A stretch of DNA of 7,817 nucleotides from Gammaproteobacteria bacterium (GTDB lineage: Bacteria; Pseudomonadota; Gammaproteobacteria; UBA6429; Thiohalophilaceae): positions 1 to 7,817 of the forward strand of contig JAHEDA010000111.1 of NCBI GenBank assembly GCA_024641445.1. Direction: 5' to 3'. Within the stretch, counting starts at the first letter, position 1; each line of letters starts with the position of its first letter. The notes under the pieces are model-generated. The model worked only from the letters and a program-made list of their open reading frames with translations, did not search any database and had not been told where the DNA came from. A program made the translations under genes and the position numbers. This document shows positions 1 through 5,955 of this stretch, one piece after another.

Positions 1-420
1 CACCAGCAGGGTGGCATCACCGCCATCATCGAGGATCATGTTGGTCAGTTCACCGTCTGGCCAGGTCAGGGCCTTTTCGGTACACCACCAGTACTCTTCC
101 AGGGTCTCGCCCTTCCAGGCATAGACCGGGATGCCGACGGCGGCGATCGCGGCGGCGGCGTGGTCCTGGGTCGAGAAGATATTACAGGAGGCCCAGCGTA
201 CCTCGGCACCGAGGTCGACGAGGGTCTCGATCAGAACGGCGGTCTGGATGGTCATGTGCAGGGAGCCGGTGATGCGTGCGCCCTTCAGTGGCTTCTTCTT
301 GCCGAATTCTTCGCGCAGGGCCATCAGGCCCGGCATCTCGGTCTCGGCGATCAGGATTTCCTTGCGACCCCAGTCGGCCAGTTTGATATCGGCAACTTTG
401 AAATCTGTAAATGAGGACAT
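1..420 (-). CDS. ahcY: Adenosylhomocysteinase (SAH hydrolase), N-terminal part, cut by window edge
   Basis: This enzyme reversibly splits S-adenosylhomocysteine into adenosine and homocysteine in the cytoplasm, relieving product inhibition of methyltransferases. Only the first 140 codons are present, from ATG at 420-418 to the left edge; full-length family members are roughly 430-470 residues. The protein begins MSSFTDFKVADIKLADWG. His55 lies in the segment SLHMTIQTAVL. The family signature SCNIFSTQDHAAAAI is at residues 78-92, and LDDGGD at 130-135 places Asp131 where the catalytic aspartate of the family sits. The NAD-binding domain would lie beyond the edge. The start is supported by a GGAGAG ribosome binding site at 431-426, five bases upstream. 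The gene lies downstream of metK on the same strand, 199 bases away, and is preceded by an SAH riboswitch, which independently confirms the identification. Confidence 0.97.
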   Translation of the reverse strand, partial: MSSFTDFKVADIKLADWGRKEILIAETEMPGLMALREEFGKKKPLKGARITGSLHMTIQTAVLIETLVDLGAEVRWASCNIFSTQDHAAAAIAAVGIPVYAWKGETLEEYWWCTEKALTWPDGELTNMILDDGGDATLLV

Positions 421-454
421 GCTCACTCTCCATTATTGTCTAATGTGGGTGAGC
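421..454 (-). promoter_or_regulatory. Candidate expression platform: stem occluding the ahcY start region
   Basis: In the transcript, GCUCAC (454-449) is perfectly complementary to GUGAGC (426-421), the six bases directly before the ahcY AUG, one of which belongs to the GGAGAG ribosome binding site. Bases 454-451 are also part of the riboswitch pseudoknot strand GCGCUC (456-451). The two pairings therefore cannot coexist. Inference: without SAH the stem hides the translation start; with SAH the pseudoknot captures the strand and frees the start. The complementarity is seen directly; the switching is deduced. A 6-bp repeat this close can also arise by chance. Confidence 0.5.
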
Positions 455-524
455 GCCGTTGTTACACGGTTAGGGGACGTACACTTGAGCCTGACGGTAG
501 ACCCGCTGCAGCGCCCCTCAAGTG
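451..524 (-). promoter_or_regulatory. SAH riboswitch aptamer
   Basis: This is an S-adenosylhomocysteine-sensing RNA in the ahcY leader. Read on the minus strand, stem P1 is CACUUGAG (524-517) with CUCAAGUG (489-482), 8 perfect base pairs. The conserved GCGCUGCA follows the 5' side of P1, and CAGGCUC (494-488) sits at its 3' side, as in characterised SAH aptamers. CCGU and ACGG near 471-457 form the hairpin before the terminal strand GGCGCUC. GCGCUC (456-451) pairs with GGGCGC (516-511), including one G-U, to make the long-range pseudoknot. In known members SAH binding raises expression of the downstream gene. Position and orientation directly before ahcY fit that role. metK lies upstream of the element and is not controlled by it. 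Confidence 0.94.
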
Positions 525-549
525 ACGGAAAGCTAAATCGAGAAGTAGT

Positions 550-577
550 ATTTTATAACGTAATCGGGGTTGATCAA
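550..577 (-). promoter_or_regulatory. Candidate sigma70-type promoter for ahcY
   Basis: On the minus strand TTGATC (577-572) and TAAAAT (555-550) are separated by 16 bases, giving 4/6 and 5/6 matches to the -35 and -10 consensus. Transcription would start near 543, about 20 bases before the riboswitch P1 stem. The -35 overlaps the 3' half of the hairpin at 565-600. Readthrough from metK remains possible as an alternative or additional source of ahcY mRNA. Confidence 0.45.
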
Positions 578-600
578 GGTTTGAGACCCCATCAACCCCG
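565..600 (-). terminator. GC-rich hairpin after metK, possible terminator or mRNA 3' end structure
   Basis: CGGGGTTGAT (600-591 on the minus strand) and ATCAACCCCG (574-565) form a perfect 10-bp stem with a 16-base loop, 20 bases after the metK stop codon. A weaker hairpin, ACTTTG with CAAAGT (618-601), immediately precedes it. No T-run follows on the minus strand (ATTACGTTATAAAA), so intrinsic termination is doubtful. It may stabilise the metK 3' end or reduce readthrough into ahcY. Confidence 0.4.
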
Positions 601-619
601 ACTTTGATGTCACAAAGTG

Positions 620-1783
620 TTACTTGATACCCGCGGCCTTGCGCAGTGCGGCGGCCTTGTCGGTCTTTTCCCAGGTGAAGGCGGGCTCCTCGCGACCGAA
701 GTGGCCGTAGGCCGCCGTGGCCTTGTAGATGGGGCGCAACAGGTCGAGCATTTTGATCAGGCCCTTCGGGCGCAGGTCGAAGTGTTCGCGTACCAGCTCG
801 ACGATGCGCTTGTCGGTGATGCGGCCAGTACCAAAGGTGTCCACACTGATAGAGGTGGGCTCCGCCACACCGATGGCGTAGGAGATCTGGATCTCGCACT
901 TATCGGCGAGACCCGCCGCGACGATATTTTTCGCCACATAGCGACCGGCATACGCAGCGGATCGATCGACCTTGGACGGGTCCTTACCGGAGAAGGCACC
1001 GCCACCGTGACGGCCCATGCCACCGTAGCTATCGACGATGATCTTGCGACCGGTGAGGCCGCAATCCCCAACCGGGCCACCGATTACGAAACGGCCGGTC
1101 GGATTGATATGGAACTTGGTGTCCTTATTGACCCACTCTTTTGGTAATACCGGCAGGATAATCTCATCCATCACGGCATCGACAAGGGCCTTTTGGCCAA
1201 TCTCGGGGCTGTGCTGGGTCGAGAGCACGACGGCATCAATACCGACAGGCTTGCCGTCCTCGTAGCGGATGGTGACCTGGCTCTTGGCATCGGGACGGAG
1301 CCAGGGCAGTTCGCCATTCTTGCGCACCTCGGCCTGACGCTGCACCAGACGGTGGGCGTAGAAGATCGGGGCGGGCATCAGTACGGGCGTTTCGTTGGTG
1401 GCGTAGCCAAACATCAGGCCCTGGTCACCAGCGCCCTGCTCGTGGTCGGCGCTGTCATCGACGCCCATGGCGATGTCAACAGACTGTTTGCCGATGGCAT
1501 TGAGGACCGCGCAGGTCTCCCAGTCGAAGCCCATCTCGGTGCCCACGTAGCCGATATCGCGAATGGTCTCGCGCACCAGTTTTTCCAGGTCGATATTGGC
1601 GTGGGTGGTGATTTCACCCGCCACCAGTACCATGCCCGTCTTCACCAAGGTCTCACAGGCTACGCGTGCCTGTTTGTCCTGCGCCAGAATTGCGTCCAGT
1701 ACTGCATCAGAGATTTGGTCACAGATCTTGTCCGGGTGACCTTCAGAGACGGATTCAGAGGTGAAGAGATAAGAGTCAGCCAT
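620..1783 (-). CDS. metK: S-adenosylmethionine synthetase
   Basis: MetK makes S-adenosylmethionine from methionine and ATP, releasing phosphate and pyrophosphate, in the cytoplasm; the family usually acts as a homotetramer. The 387-residue length is normal. GHPDK at residues 15-19 is the ATP-binding motif with His16. GAGDQG at 117-122 matches the first family signature, and GGGAFSGKD at 260-268 matches the second, a phosphate-binding glycine-rich loop. The N-terminus MADSYLFTSESVSEGHPDK agrees with homologues. An AAGGA ribosome binding site lies six to seven bases before the ATG. The gene is immediately upstream of ahcY, so SAM production and SAH removal are encoded side by side. I see no SAM riboswitch in its very short leader. 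The protein looks complete and undamaged. Confidence 0.99.
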   Translation of the reverse strand: MADSYLFTSESVSEGHPDKICDQISDAVLDAILAQDKQARVACETLVKTGMVLVAGEITTHANIDLEKLVRETIRDIGYVGTEMGFDWETCAVLNAIGKQSVDIAMGVDDSADHEQGAGDQGLMFGYATNETPVLMPAPIFYAHRLVQRQAEVRKNGELPWLRPDAKSQVTIRYEDGKPVGIDAVVLSTQHSPEIGQKALVDAVMDEIILPVLPKEWVNKDTKFHINPTGRFVIGGPVGDCGLTGRKIIVDSYGGMGRHGGGAFSGKDPSKVDRSAAYAGRYVAKNIVAAGLADKCEIQISYAIGVAEPTSISVDTFGTGRITDKRIVELVREHFDLRPKGLIKMLDLLRPIYKATAAYGHFGREEPAFTWEKTDKAAALRKAAGIK

Positions 1784-1803
1784 CGATGTTCCTTTTTGCC
1801 TGT

Positions 1804-1834
1804 ATTATAAAAAAGGTTAATGAAATGAGCGCAA
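1804..1834 (-). promoter_or_regulatory. Candidate metK promoter
   Basis: On the minus strand a perfect TATAAT (1809-1804) lies 20 bases before the metK ATG. The best upstream match is TTGCGC (1834-1829), with a long 19-base spacer, so the -35 is weak or absent. Initiation near 1797 would give a leader of about 14 bases that still contains the AAGGA ribosome binding site. That leaves no room for a leader riboswitch from this promoter. Confidence 0.4.
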
Positions 1835-1895
1835 ATTCTACCGGCTGTATGCTGGGCCTACAAGTAAATGCTCACGCCGAGCCGAGTGATTTGGC

Positions 1896-1923
1896 TTGTA
1901 GGGGAGGCTTATTCCGTTACAAT
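1896..1923 (+). promoter_or_regulatory. Weak candidate promoter for the thioredoxin-fold gene
   Basis: TTGTAG (1896-1901) and TACAAT (1918-1923) are 16 bases apart; the -10 matches 5/6 and the -35 only 3/6. A start near 1930 would leave a leader of about 25 bases carrying the AGGTGAG ribosome binding site at 1944-1950. It would be divergent from the metK promoter, about 90 bases away. Confidence 0.3.
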
Positions 1924-1955
1924 GCCCGTCCATTTGCTTAAACAGGTGAGTCACC

Positions 1956-2522
1956 ATGGTGAGTCTTGAGACACCGGTATGTGAATTTGGCCTAGCGGCA
2001 CCGGACTTCTCCTTGCCCGGTGTCGATGGCAAGACGTGGACGCTCCAGGATTGCATGGGGGAGAAGGGCCTACTGGTGATGTTTATCTGCAACCACTGCC
2101 CCTACGTGAAGGCCGTGCGAGAACGTATCGTGCGGGATACTCGCGAATTGATTGATTACGGCATCAAGAGCGTGGCGATTATGTCCAATGATGTGGTGCA
2201 GTATGAAGATGACTCTTTCGAGAACATGCAGCGTATCGCGGCCGAGTACGATTTTCCCTTCCCCTATTTGCTGGATGAACGCCAGGCCGTGGCCAAAGCC
2301 TATGGTGCGATCTGCACGCCGGATTTCTTTGGTTACAACGCCGATGGAGAGTTGCAATATCGCGGTCGACTGGATGCCAGCCGTAAGGACACCGCACCAG
2401 AAAGCGCCCGCCGTGACCTGTTCGAGGCCATGGTATCTGTGGCGCAGACTGGACAGGGGCCCCGTGATCAAATCCCGAGCATGGGGTGTTCAATTAAGTG
2501 GAAAGACGAAAACGCTGGCTGA
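1956..2522 (+). CDS. Thioredoxin-fold redox protein (peroxiredoxin-like, CNHC motif)
   Basis: This 188-residue protein belongs to the AhpC/TSA-redoxin superfamily, in the subgroup carrying a CNHCPYV active site. APDFSLPGVDGKTW (residues 15-28) is the usual opening beta-hairpin of the fold. LLVMFICNHCPYVKA follows, with the CxxC pair at Cys45 and Cys48. LLDERQAVAKAYGAICTPDFF (105-125) contains the Thr121-Pro122 cis-proline typical of thioredoxin folds, preceded by a third cysteine, Cys120. YRGRLD and a C-terminal PSMGCSIKWK complete the pattern. I see no signal peptide or lipobox, so it is probably cytoplasmic. AGGTGAG lies five bases before the ATG. The exact substrate is unknown; thiol-disulfide reductase or peroxide reduction are both plausible. 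It is divergent to metK and separated from tkt by 338 bases, so it is probably a single-gene unit. Confidence 0.85.
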   Translation: MVSLETPVCEFGLAAPDFSLPGVDGKTWTLQDCMGEKGLLVMFICNHCPYVKAVRERIVRDTRELIDYGIKSVAIMSNDVVQYEDDSFENMQRIAAEYDFPFPYLLDERQAVAKAYGAICTPDFFGYNADGELQYRGRLDASRKDTAPESARRDLFEAMVSVAQTGQGPRDQIPSMGCSIKWKDENAG

Positions 2523-2548
2523 AACGGCGTAGTCGACAATAAAAATTG

Positions 2549-2576
2549 CTTATCTTTACCGTAGCTTAACTTATCT
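2549..2576 (+). promoter_or_regulatory. Direct repeat with LysR-type half sites, possible activator site
   Basis: CTTATCT occurs at 2549-2555 and again at 2570-2576, exactly 21 bases apart, about two helical turns. Between them TTA (2556-2558) and TAA (2567-2569) form a TTA-N8-TAA dyad containing the T-N11-A core favoured by LysR-type regulators. CbbR, a LysR-type regulator, controls tkt-containing Calvin cycle operons in several autotrophs, but no cbbR gene is visible here. AT-richness makes such matches easy, so the assignment is tentative. Confidence 0.25.
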
Positions 2577-2648
2577 GTTGCCGGCCCATTTGGGGGGCGC
2601 CCTTGCCCGTGCCGACCAAAAAGTGGGAAAATCGCCCGCTCTTAAAAA

Positions 2649-2713
2649 GCCCCTGGCCACGTTGGGATACGTGAACCCCGTTTGAGACGAGGGTACAGGC
2701 ATTTATCAGGGGC
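2649..2713 (+). other. Predicted three-way-junction RNA structure in the tkt leader
   Basis: GCCCCTG (2649-2655) pairs perfectly with CAGGGGC (2707-2713). This closing stem encloses two adjacent hairpins: CACGT with ACGTG (2658-2662/2669-2673, loop TGGGAT), then ACCCCGT with ACG-A-GGGT (2675-2681/2687-2694, one bulged A, loop TTGAG). The 12 bases ACAGGCATTTAT remain unpaired before the closing strand. It resembles a tRNA acceptor, D and anticodon arm without a T arm, but is not a tRNA. No riboswitch class that I know fits it. Only the complementarity is observed; formation in RNA is a prediction. Confidence 0.35.
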
Positions 2714-2797
2714 ATGACCACACTGGCCGGGAGACTGCAAGCCAGACAAATAAGCGAGTTTTGGGCTGACGCGTCCACATCGTAAGACGCGCGGCGG

Positions 2798-2828
2798 GTG
2801 TCACCCCGGTTATTTAGGGGGGTGACGC
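2798..2828 (+). repeat. 10-bp hairpin just upstream of the tkt ribosome binding site
   Basis: GTGTCACCCC (2798-2807) pairs with GGGGTGACGC (2819-2828), ten pairs including one G-U, around an 11-base loop GGTTATTTAGG. It ends 21 bases before the AGGAG of tkt. The following ATAACACATTTTAAAAT lacks an immediate T-run, so it is not a standard terminator. It could be a leader structure, a protein-binding dyad or an RNA-stabilising element. Confidence 0.45.
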
Positions 2829-2860
2829 ATAACACATTTTAAAATAACCAGGAGAGTGCA

Positions 2861-4846
2861 ATGTCATCTCGTCGTGAACTAGCCAATGCCATCCGTGCCC
2901 TGAGCATGGACGCGGTCCAGAAAGCCAATTCCGGTCACCCCGGCGCCCCCATGGGTATGGCCGATATCGCTGAGGTGCTGTGGAATGACCACATGAAGCA
3001 CAATCCGGCCAACCCGAAGTGGATGAACCGCGACCGCTTCGTCCTCTCCAATGGCCACGGTTCCATGTTGATTTACTCCCTGTTACACCTCACGGGTTAC
3101 AAGCTCAGCATTGAGGACCTCAAGAATTTCCGTCAGCTGCACTCCAAGACCCCGGGCCACCCCGAGTACGGTTACACCGACGGCGTTGAGACCACCACTG
3201 GCCCACTGGGTCAGGGCATCACCAACGCCGTGGGTATGGCGATTGCTGAAAAGGCCCTGGCGGGTCACTTCAATCAGAAGGGGCACGACATTGTTGACCA
3301 CCACACCTATGTCTTCCTGGGTGATGGCTGTCTGATGGAGGGTATCTCCCACGAGGCCTGTTCCCTGGCCGGTACCCTGGGTCTGGGCAAGCTCATTGCC
3401 TTCTGGGATGACAACGGCATTTCCATCGACGGTCACGTCGAGGGCTGGTTCACCGACGACACCGCCAAGCGCTTCGAGGCCTACGGCTGGCACGTGATTC
3501 CCGGCGTGGATGGCCACGACCCGGCGGCGATCCAGAAGGCCGTGGAGCAGGCCAAGGCCATGACCGATAAGCCGACCATGATCTGCTGCAAGACTACCAT
3601 CGGTTTTGGCTCGCCCAACAAGGCCGGTAGCCACGCCTGTCACGGTGCCCCGCTGGGCCAGGAAGAGATCAACCTGACCAAGGCCGCCCTGGGTTGGGAC
3701 CACGCCGCCTTTGAAGTGCCGAAGAATGTCTATGACGGCTGGAATGCCAAGGACAAGGGCGCCAAGGCCGAGAAGGCCTGGAACGACAAGTTCGCCGCCT
3801 ATAAGAAGGCACACCCTGAATTGGCCGCCGAGCTGGAGCGTCGCATGAAGGGCGACCTGCCGAAGGACTGGGCCAAGAAGTCGGCCGACTTCATCGCCAA
3901 GGTCAATGGCGAGGCCAAGAGCCCGGCCACCCGCCAGGCCTCCCTGGCCGCGATCGAGGCCTACGCCCCGGTTGTACCTGAGTTGTTTGGCGGTTCCGCC
4001 GACCTGGGTGGCTCCAACCTGACCGAGTGGTCGGGTTACAAGCCCATGATCAGCAATGTCGAGGCCAACTACGTCAATTACGGCGTGCGAGAGTTTGGTA
4101 TGTCCGCCATTATGAATGGTATCGCCTTGCACGGTGGACTGATCCCCTTCGGCGCGACCTTCCTGATGTTCTCGGAATATGCCCGTAATGCCCTGCGCAT
4201 GGCGGCGTTGATGAAGATCCGCAGCATCTTCGTCTATACCCACGACTCCATCGGTCTGGGTGAAGACGGCCCGACCCATCAGCCCATTGAGCAGATACCG
4301 ACCCTGCGCATGATCCCCAACATGGCCGTATGGCGCCCTTGTGACGCGGTGGAATCCGCCGTGTCCTGGGCCCGCGCGATCGAGCGCAAGGACGGACCGA
4401 GTTGTCTGATCTTCACGCGTCAGGGCCTGCCCCATCAGACCCGCACCGATGCACAGATCGCCAATATCTCCAAGGGTGGTTATGTGTTGAAGGACTGTAA
4501 TGGCACCCCCGATGCCATCATCATCGCGACCGGTTCCGAGGTTGCCTTGGCCATGGGGGCGGCTGAGCAACTGTCTGGCAAGAAGATTCGCGTGGTCTCC
4601 ATGCCCTCTGTAGATGCGTTCGAGAAACAGGATGCGGCCTATCGTGAGTCCGTACTGCCTGCCAAGGTCTCTGCACGCGTTTCGATTGAAGCCGCTGTCA
4701 CTGATGGTTGGTATAAGTACGTGGGTCTGAATGGCAAGGTGATTGGAATTAACCGTTTTGGTGAATCCGCACCTGCAAACGTTCTGTTCAAGGAATTCGG
4801 CTTCACCGTTGAGAACGTGGTGAAGACTGTCGAATCAATTATCTAA
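2861..4846 (+). CDS. tkt: Transketolase
   Basis: This thiamine-diphosphate enzyme moves two-carbon ketol units between sugar phosphates in the pentose phosphate pathway and, in autotrophs, the Calvin cycle. The 661 residues match the usual length closely (E. coli TktA is about 663). GHPGAPMG is at 25-32, GHGS at 65-68 and GPLGQG at 114-119. The diphosphate/metal motif starts at GDG 154-156 and ends around Asn185. Glu411 in VREFGMSAI is the cofactor-activating glutamate. GEDGPTHQP at 467-475 contains the catalytic His473, identical in number to E. coli. The N-terminal PP, central Pyr and C-terminal domains are all present. AGGAG lies six bases before the ATG. It leads the tkt-gap pair, with only 31 bases to gap, so the two are probably cotranscribed. 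A cbb-type role is possible but not shown here. Confidence 0.98.
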   Translation: MSSRRELANAIRALSMDAVQKANSGHPGAPMGMADIAEVLWNDHMKHNPANPKWMNRDRFVLSNGHGSMLIYSLLHLTGYKLSIEDLKNFRQLHSKTPGHPEYGYTDGVETTTGPLGQGITNAVGMAIAEKALAGHFNQKGHDIVDHHTYVFLGDGCLMEGISHEACSLAGTLGLGKLIAFWDDNGISIDGHVEGWFTDDTAKRFEAYGWHVIPGVDGHDPAAIQKAVEQAKAMTDKPTMICCKTTIGFGSPNKAGSHACHGAPLGQEEINLTKAALGWDHAAFEVPKNVYDGWNAKDKGAKAEKAWNDKFAAYKKAHPELAAELERRMKGDLPKDWAKKSADFIAKVNGEAKSPATRQASLAAIEAYAPVVPELFGGSADLGGSNLTEWSGYKPMISNVEANYVNYGVREFGMSAIMNGIALHGGLIPFGATFLMFSEYARNALRMAALMKIRSIFVYTHDSIGLGEDGPTHQPIEQIPTLRMIPNMAVWRPCDAVESAVSWARAIERKDGPSCLIFTRQGLPHQTRTDAQIANISKGGYVLKDCNGTPDAIIIATGSEVALAMGAAEQLSGKKIRVVSMPSVDAFEKQDAAYRESVLPAKVSARVSIEAAVTDGWYKYVGLNGKVIGINRFGESAPANVLFKEFGFTVENVVKTVESII

Positions 4847-4877
4847 CTATTATTAAACTATCGAAGGAGATAATCTC

Positions 4878-5876
4878 ATGGCTATCAAAGTCGGCATTAA
4901 TGGTTTCGGCCGTATCGGTCGTATGGTGTTCCGCGCAGTCGCGAAGGACTTCAAGGACATCGAGATCGTTGCCATCAACGACCTGCTCGACCCGGAGTAC
5001 CTGGCGTACATGCTGAAGTTTGACTCTGTCCACGGCCGTTTCAATGGTGATGTCTCGGTTGACGGTGGCAATATGGTGGTAAATGGCAAGAAGATCCGCC
5101 TGACCGCCGAGCGTGACCCCGCTAACCTGAAGTGGAGTGACGTCGGAGCCGACATCGTTATCGACTGTACCGGTTTCTTCCTGACCACTGAATCCTGTCA
5201 GGCCCACATCAAGGCCGGTGCCAAGAAGGTTGTGCAGTCTGCACCCTCCAAGGATGACACCCCGATGTTCGTGTACGGCGTTAACCACAAGACCTACGCC
5301 GGTCAGGCCATCGTCTCTGCCGCCTCCTGTACCACCAACTGTCTGGCCCCTGTTGCCAAGGTTCTGAATGACAACTTCGGAATCAAGCGTGGTCTGATGA
5401 CAACGGTTCACGCGGCAACAGCAACCCAGAAGACCGTTGACGGTCCTTCTTCCAAGGATTGGCGCGGTGGTCGCGGTATCCTGGAGAACATCATCCCGTC
5501 CTCCACCGGTGCCGCCAAGGCCGTGGGCAAGGTACTGCCGGAGCTGAACAAGAAGCTCACCGGTATGGCCTTCCGCGTTCCGACCTCTGACGTGTCTGTG
5601 GTCGACCTGACCGTCGAACTGAACAAGGACGCTACCTACGAGCAGATCTGTGCCGCCATGAAGAAGGCCTCTGAGGGTGAACTGAAGGGCGTACTGGGTT
5701 ATACCGATGAGAAGGTGGTATCTACCGACTTCGTGGGTAACAGTGCACCGTCTACCTTCGATGCCGAGGCCGGTATCGCCCTCGACGGCACCTTCGTCAA
5801 GGTCGTTTCCTGGTACGACAACGAGTACGGCTACACCTGCAACATGCTGCGTATGGTGCAGCACGTCGCCAAGTAA
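4878..5876 (+). CDS. gap: Glyceraldehyde-3-phosphate dehydrogenase, type I
   Basis: Gap catalyses the reversible oxidation and phosphorylation of glyceraldehyde 3-phosphate to 1,3-bisphosphoglycerate with NAD(P). The 332 residues are a normal length. INGFGRIGR at residues 7-15 is the Rossmann dinucleotide loop, and Asp35 after the second strand (VAIND) favours NAD over NADP, although this alone does not settle it. Cys151 in SAASCTTNCLAPV is the catalytic nucleophile and His178 in TTVHAATATQK the base. PSSTGAAKAVGKVLPEL, FRVPT and the C-terminal WYDNEYGY are all family hallmarks. The start is fixed by AAGGAG at 4864-4869, eight bases upstream. It follows tkt after 31 bases, and is followed by a strong terminator before pgk. 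In an autotroph the same enzyme could run in the reductive direction. Confidence 0.98.
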   Translation: MAIKVGINGFGRIGRMVFRAVAKDFKDIEIVAINDLLDPEYLAYMLKFDSVHGRFNGDVSVDGGNMVVNGKKIRLTAERDPANLKWSDVGADIVIDCTGFFLTTESCQAHIKAGAKKVVQSAPSKDDTPMFVYGVNHKTYAGQAIVSAASCTTNCLAPVAKVLNDNFGIKRGLMTTVHAATATQKTVDGPSSKDWRGGRGILENIIPSSTGAAKAVGKVLPELNKKLTGMAFRVPTSDVSVVDLTVELNKDATYEQICAAMKKASEGELKGVLGYTDEKVVSTDFVGNSAPSTFDAEAGIALDGTFVKVVSWYDNEYGYTCNMLRMVQHVAK

Positions 5877-5911
5877 GTAGCGAGTTGCATGTAGCGCGTA
5901 GCAAGTAATTG
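5877..5911 (+). repeat. Imperfect 7-base tandem repeat directly after gap
   Basis: Immediately after the gap TAA the sequence divides into five heptamers: GTAGCGA, GTTGCAT, GTAGCGC, GTAGCAA and GTAATTG. The first base pairs GT and the period of seven are constant, and GTAGC recurs three times. The array runs straight into the terminator stem at 5912. It is non-coding and looks like a decayed short tandem repeat. Confidence 0.6.
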
Positions 5912-5953
5912 CAACAGCGGAGACGGGTATCACCCGTCTCCGCCTGTTGTTTT
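5912..5953 (+). terminator. Strong rho-independent terminator after gap
   Basis: GCGGAGACGGGT (5917-5928) and ACCCGTCTCCGC (5932-5943) form a perfect 12-bp stem with a 3-base loop ATC. CAACA (5912-5916) and TGTTG (5945-5949) extend it by five pairs around one bulged C. A TTTT tract follows at 5950-5953, short but adjacent. The stem is strong enough to end most tkt-gap transcripts, implying a separate promoter or limited readthrough for pgk. Confidence 0.85.
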
Positions 5954-5955
5954 CC

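Larger units (their letters stand above)
2523..2860 (+). other. Long intergenic region, probable tkt promoter and structured leader
   Basis: I see no convincing coding sequence in these 338 bases; the one minus-strand frame of 89 codons has no recognisable family features. The first ~55 bases are AT-rich with a repeated CTTATCT, the rest is GC-richer and dense in inverted repeats: 2649-2713 (branched), 2723-2745 (CTGGC with GCCAG), 2770-2791 (CGCGTC with GACGCG) and 2798-2828. No good -35/-10 pair stands out, so the transcription start of tkt is unknown. The AGGAG ribosome binding site for tkt is at 2850-2854. Confidence 0.6.

Noticed and set aside
1784..1955. A SAM riboswitch or MetJ boxes controlling metK
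   Set aside because: No SAM aptamer core is visible, the predicted leader is about 14 bases, and no tandem AGACGTCT-like boxes are present.
2649..2720. A tRNA gene: 7-bp acceptor-like stem, D-like and anticodon-like arms, and a nearby CCA
   Set aside because: There is no T arm, the middle arm is too long with a 5-base loop and bulge, U8 is absent, and the CCA is not adjacent to the discriminator position.
2721..2750. Cobalamin-riboswitch-like wording (ACTGGCCGGGAGACTGC, AAGCCAG)
   Set aside because: The resemblance is limited to a short stretch; the upstream core elements and the B12 box in proper order are absent.
2566..2835. An 89-codon minus-strand frame in the tkt upstream region
   Set aside because: The predicted product shows no family features and the region is better explained as inverted-repeat-rich non-coding DNA. 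I cannot fully exclude a small orphan gene.
2523..2860. A thiamine pyrophosphate riboswitch upstream of the TPP enzyme gene tkt
   Set aside because: The conserved CUGAGA and the ACC-UGAUC / GGAUAAUGCC elements of that class are missing.
3083..4570. A 495-codon minus-strand open frame opposite tkt
   Set aside because: It is a mirror of the codon bias of the tkt gene, has no recognisable domain and lies wholly within a clear transketolase gene. The same applies to the 364-codon minus-strand frame at 4839-5933 opposite gap.
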